Shown in pieces: positions 11,287 to 12,362 of a stretch of DNA of 12,362 nt. The stretch is from Bacillota bacterium. GTDB taxonomy: Bacteria; Bacillota_I; Bacilli_A; RF39; UBA660. The stretch covers positions 1-12,362 of the forward strand of contig QAMK01000016.1 in NCBI GenBank assembly GCA_003149915.1, in the 5' to 3' direction. A model generated the notes under the pieces. That model worked only from the letters and a program-made list of their open reading frames with translations. It was not told the DNA's origin and did not search any database. The position numbers were made by a program, and so were the translations under genes. The first letter of the stretch is position 1; each line of letters begins with the position of its first letter.

Positions 11287-12362
11287 TTAAGATGTAGTAA
11301 GCAAAGGACTGTTTTGTTTGGCATCGTAAGAAAGTAAATGCTCGACAAAATTATTGATTTCTAAACTATGTTCTTTGTAAAATTGATTTAGGTTAAGTGT
11401 TGAATATTTTGCTGGAAGAGAATCAACACTAACCACTTTGTACTTGGTATTATTGTGTAAAACAATGATACCAATTTTTTTGCTCATATAAATTTCAACC
11501 TTAACACCTGGAGAGATATGATTATTAAGAATTTGAAACTTTTTGTTTTGGATGGTAAAAGTGCCAGAATTATCGATTACTCTAGCTAATTTGGAAGCAA
11601 GTAATAAATCTAAATTGACATAACTAGGAATAGGAACAAATTTGCTTTCAGTCTTAACAGCATCAATAGCAAATTTTTTATTATGTTTTTTGATGTATTT
11701 AGGTAAAAAATCATTTGCTTGTTCGATAGTATGAACGTCATTAATTTTAAATTCTGTAATTAAGCGATCTTGTAGAGTTCCCCATAGCCTTTCAATTCGT
11801 CCTTTAGCTTGGGAAGAAGAAGCAGGGAACATTTCAATACCAAGAAAATCCATAATTCTTCCAAATTGAGTAGTTGGTTTTTCTTTACCTTCTAGTTGTT
11901 CTTCAAGCGTAACTTTCTGAGACATAGCAGGGAAAAAGACAGAGTATTTATCAGGATATAAATACTTAGGACTTCCATAATTTGTAAGCATTTGTCTGAG
12001 TGCTTCTAAATATCCCAAAAGACATTCATGTTCACACATATAAAGACCTAATATTTTGCCGGTTGCATCATCAATAAAACCATGAATAGAATATTTATGA
12101 CCGTTTTGAAACCAATCAAATGGTGTTCCGTCTGCCTGAACCAGTTCGCCTTCATATTCTTTTCTTTTTCGTCTTCTATGAGTTTTTCGATCTTTATGTT
12201 TCTTTTTGGATTTAATTCCCTGAGTAGTGAGAATATTGTAAAGAGCAGTATAAGAAATCATGATATTTTCTCTTTCTTCTAATAATTCTTTAAAATGAGT
12301 AAAATTAGTATCACAGTAATCTTGCGAGCATTTTAGTTCAATTATCTTCTTTTTGATATTTT
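11287..12362 (-). CDS. ISNCY-family transposase (DDE type), N-terminus outside window
   Basis: On the minus strand the frame is open from the window edge to TAA at 11289-11287, giving about 358 residues, so the ATG at 12261 is an internal Met and not the start. The upstream part (IIELKCSQDYCDTNFTHFKELL) is the helical DNA-binding region typical of this family. After a basic stretch (KKKHKDRKTHRRRKRK) the RNase H-like domain follows: VQADGTPFDWF with the first Asp, IDDATGKILGLY, YPDKYSVF with the second Asp, and QAKGRIERLWGTLQDRL with the catalytic Glu. The C-terminal part is beta-rich. All three catalytic residues are present and no frameshift is seen, so it may be active. It converges on the flavodoxin gene. 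Confidence 0.85.
   Translation of the reverse strand, partial: NIKKKIIELKCSQDYCDTNFTHFKELLEERENIMISYTALYNILTTQGIKSKKKHKDRKTHRRRKRKEYEGELVQADGTPFDWFQNGHKYSIHGFIDDATGKILGLYMCEHECLLGYLEALRQMLTNYGSPKYLYPDKYSVFFPAMSQKVTLEEQLEGKEKPTTQFGRIMDFLGIEMFPASSSQAKGRIERLWGTLQDRLITEFKINDVHTIEQANDFLPKYIKKHNKKFAIDAVKTESKFVPIPSYVNLDLLLASKLARVIDNSGTFTIQNKKFQILNNHISPGVKVEIYMSKKIGIIVLHNNTKYKVVSVDSLPAKYSTLNLNQFYKEHSLEINNFVEHLLSYDAKQNSPLLTTS

Larger units (their letters stand above)
11179..12362 (-). mobile_element. ISNCY-type (IS1202-like) insertion sequence, one end and most of transposase
   Basis: The transposase gene enters from the right on the minus strand. Beyond its 3' end, a non-coding stretch (about 11179-11286) holds repeated end motifs: TGTCA at 11181-11185 and two copies of TGAAAATGTCATA (11194-11206 and 11229-11241) spaced 35 bases apart. 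These look like the terminal inverted repeat plus subterminal transposase-binding sites. The exact tip, probably near 11179-11181, cannot be fixed because the other end lies outside the window. The segment is more AT-rich than the genes to its left. Confidence 0.65.

Noticed and set aside
12082..12282. Plus-strand frame opposite the transposase
   Set aside because: It lies antisense to the basic and catalytic region of an intact transposase and is Phe/Ser-rich only because of that.
1..12362. Mycoplasma-type genetic code (TGA as Trp)
   Set aside because: Conserved tryptophans are encoded by TGG, and TGA occurs as a natural stop, for example at 10647-10649.

Overview
The window comes from an AT-rich Gram-positive bacterium, probably a Bacillota of the Bacilli/Erysipelotrichia/RF39 kind. 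Support for this is the strong AGGAGG-type ribosome sites, extended -10 promoters (TGN-TATAAT), a Bacillus-type LexA box, a DNA polymerase Y / YolD-like pair, an ABC-F protein behind a leader, and a standard genetic code (TGG for Trp, no internal TGA). A precise taxon cannot be fixed from this sequence alone.

Positions 1-2576 are a very AT-rich accessory stretch with all genes on the + strand: the 3' part of an alpha/beta hydrolase (cut by the window edge), a flavin-reductase-like protein, a 64-residue two-helix membrane protein, a DUF3781 gene that seems to carry a one-base frameshift, and a uracil-DNA-glycosylase-superfamily protein. Each of the first four genes is followed, at or just after its stop codon, by a copy of the same roughly 40-nt hairpin. 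It has an outer 7-8 bp arm, an unpaired base or 1x1 mismatch, an inner arm of about 5 bp and a 13-nt loop. The fourth copy down has changed base pairs that keep the stem. Unrelated small genes each followed by one structured repeat resemble a gene-cassette array, though the hairpins do not match canonical integron attC boxes. This is the most novel-looking part of the window.

At about 2577-2680 the composition shifts to a more GC-rich background and a lipocalin-like gene lacking its 5' half begins, so this looks like the right edge of the accessory insertion. It is followed closely by an extended-SDR epimerase/dehydratase and a terminator. Next is a LexA-controlled operon (4036-5980): a Y-family translesion polymerase with a clamp-binding motif, overlapping by 8 nt a YolD-like partner. 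A membrane-anchored DUF1287 protein follows, then a scar (6711-7200) where the 3' remnant of a minus-strand gene meets the 3' half of a SirTM-like sirtuin.

Positions 7201-8962 hold an ABC-F ATPase (the family that includes ribosome-protecting antibiotic resistance proteins) behind an elaborate leader. A 14-codon leader peptide and a strong intrinsic terminator suggest transcription attenuation. A second, 6-codon leader peptide is followed by three overlapping, mutually exclusive hairpins that can hide or free the ABC-F ribosome site, as in erm-type translation attenuation. A membrane-bound XRE regulator and an unknown four-helix membrane protein follow as separate units.

Positions 10011-11158 encode two overlapping flavoproteins: an NADPH-dependent FMN reductase-like protein with a four-cysteine cluster, and a short flavodoxin resembling BilS. 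An ISNCY-type (IS1202-like) insertion sequence enters from the right on the minus strand. Its left end, with repeated TGTCA-type motifs, lies just after the flavodoxin gene, and its transposase runs off the window.
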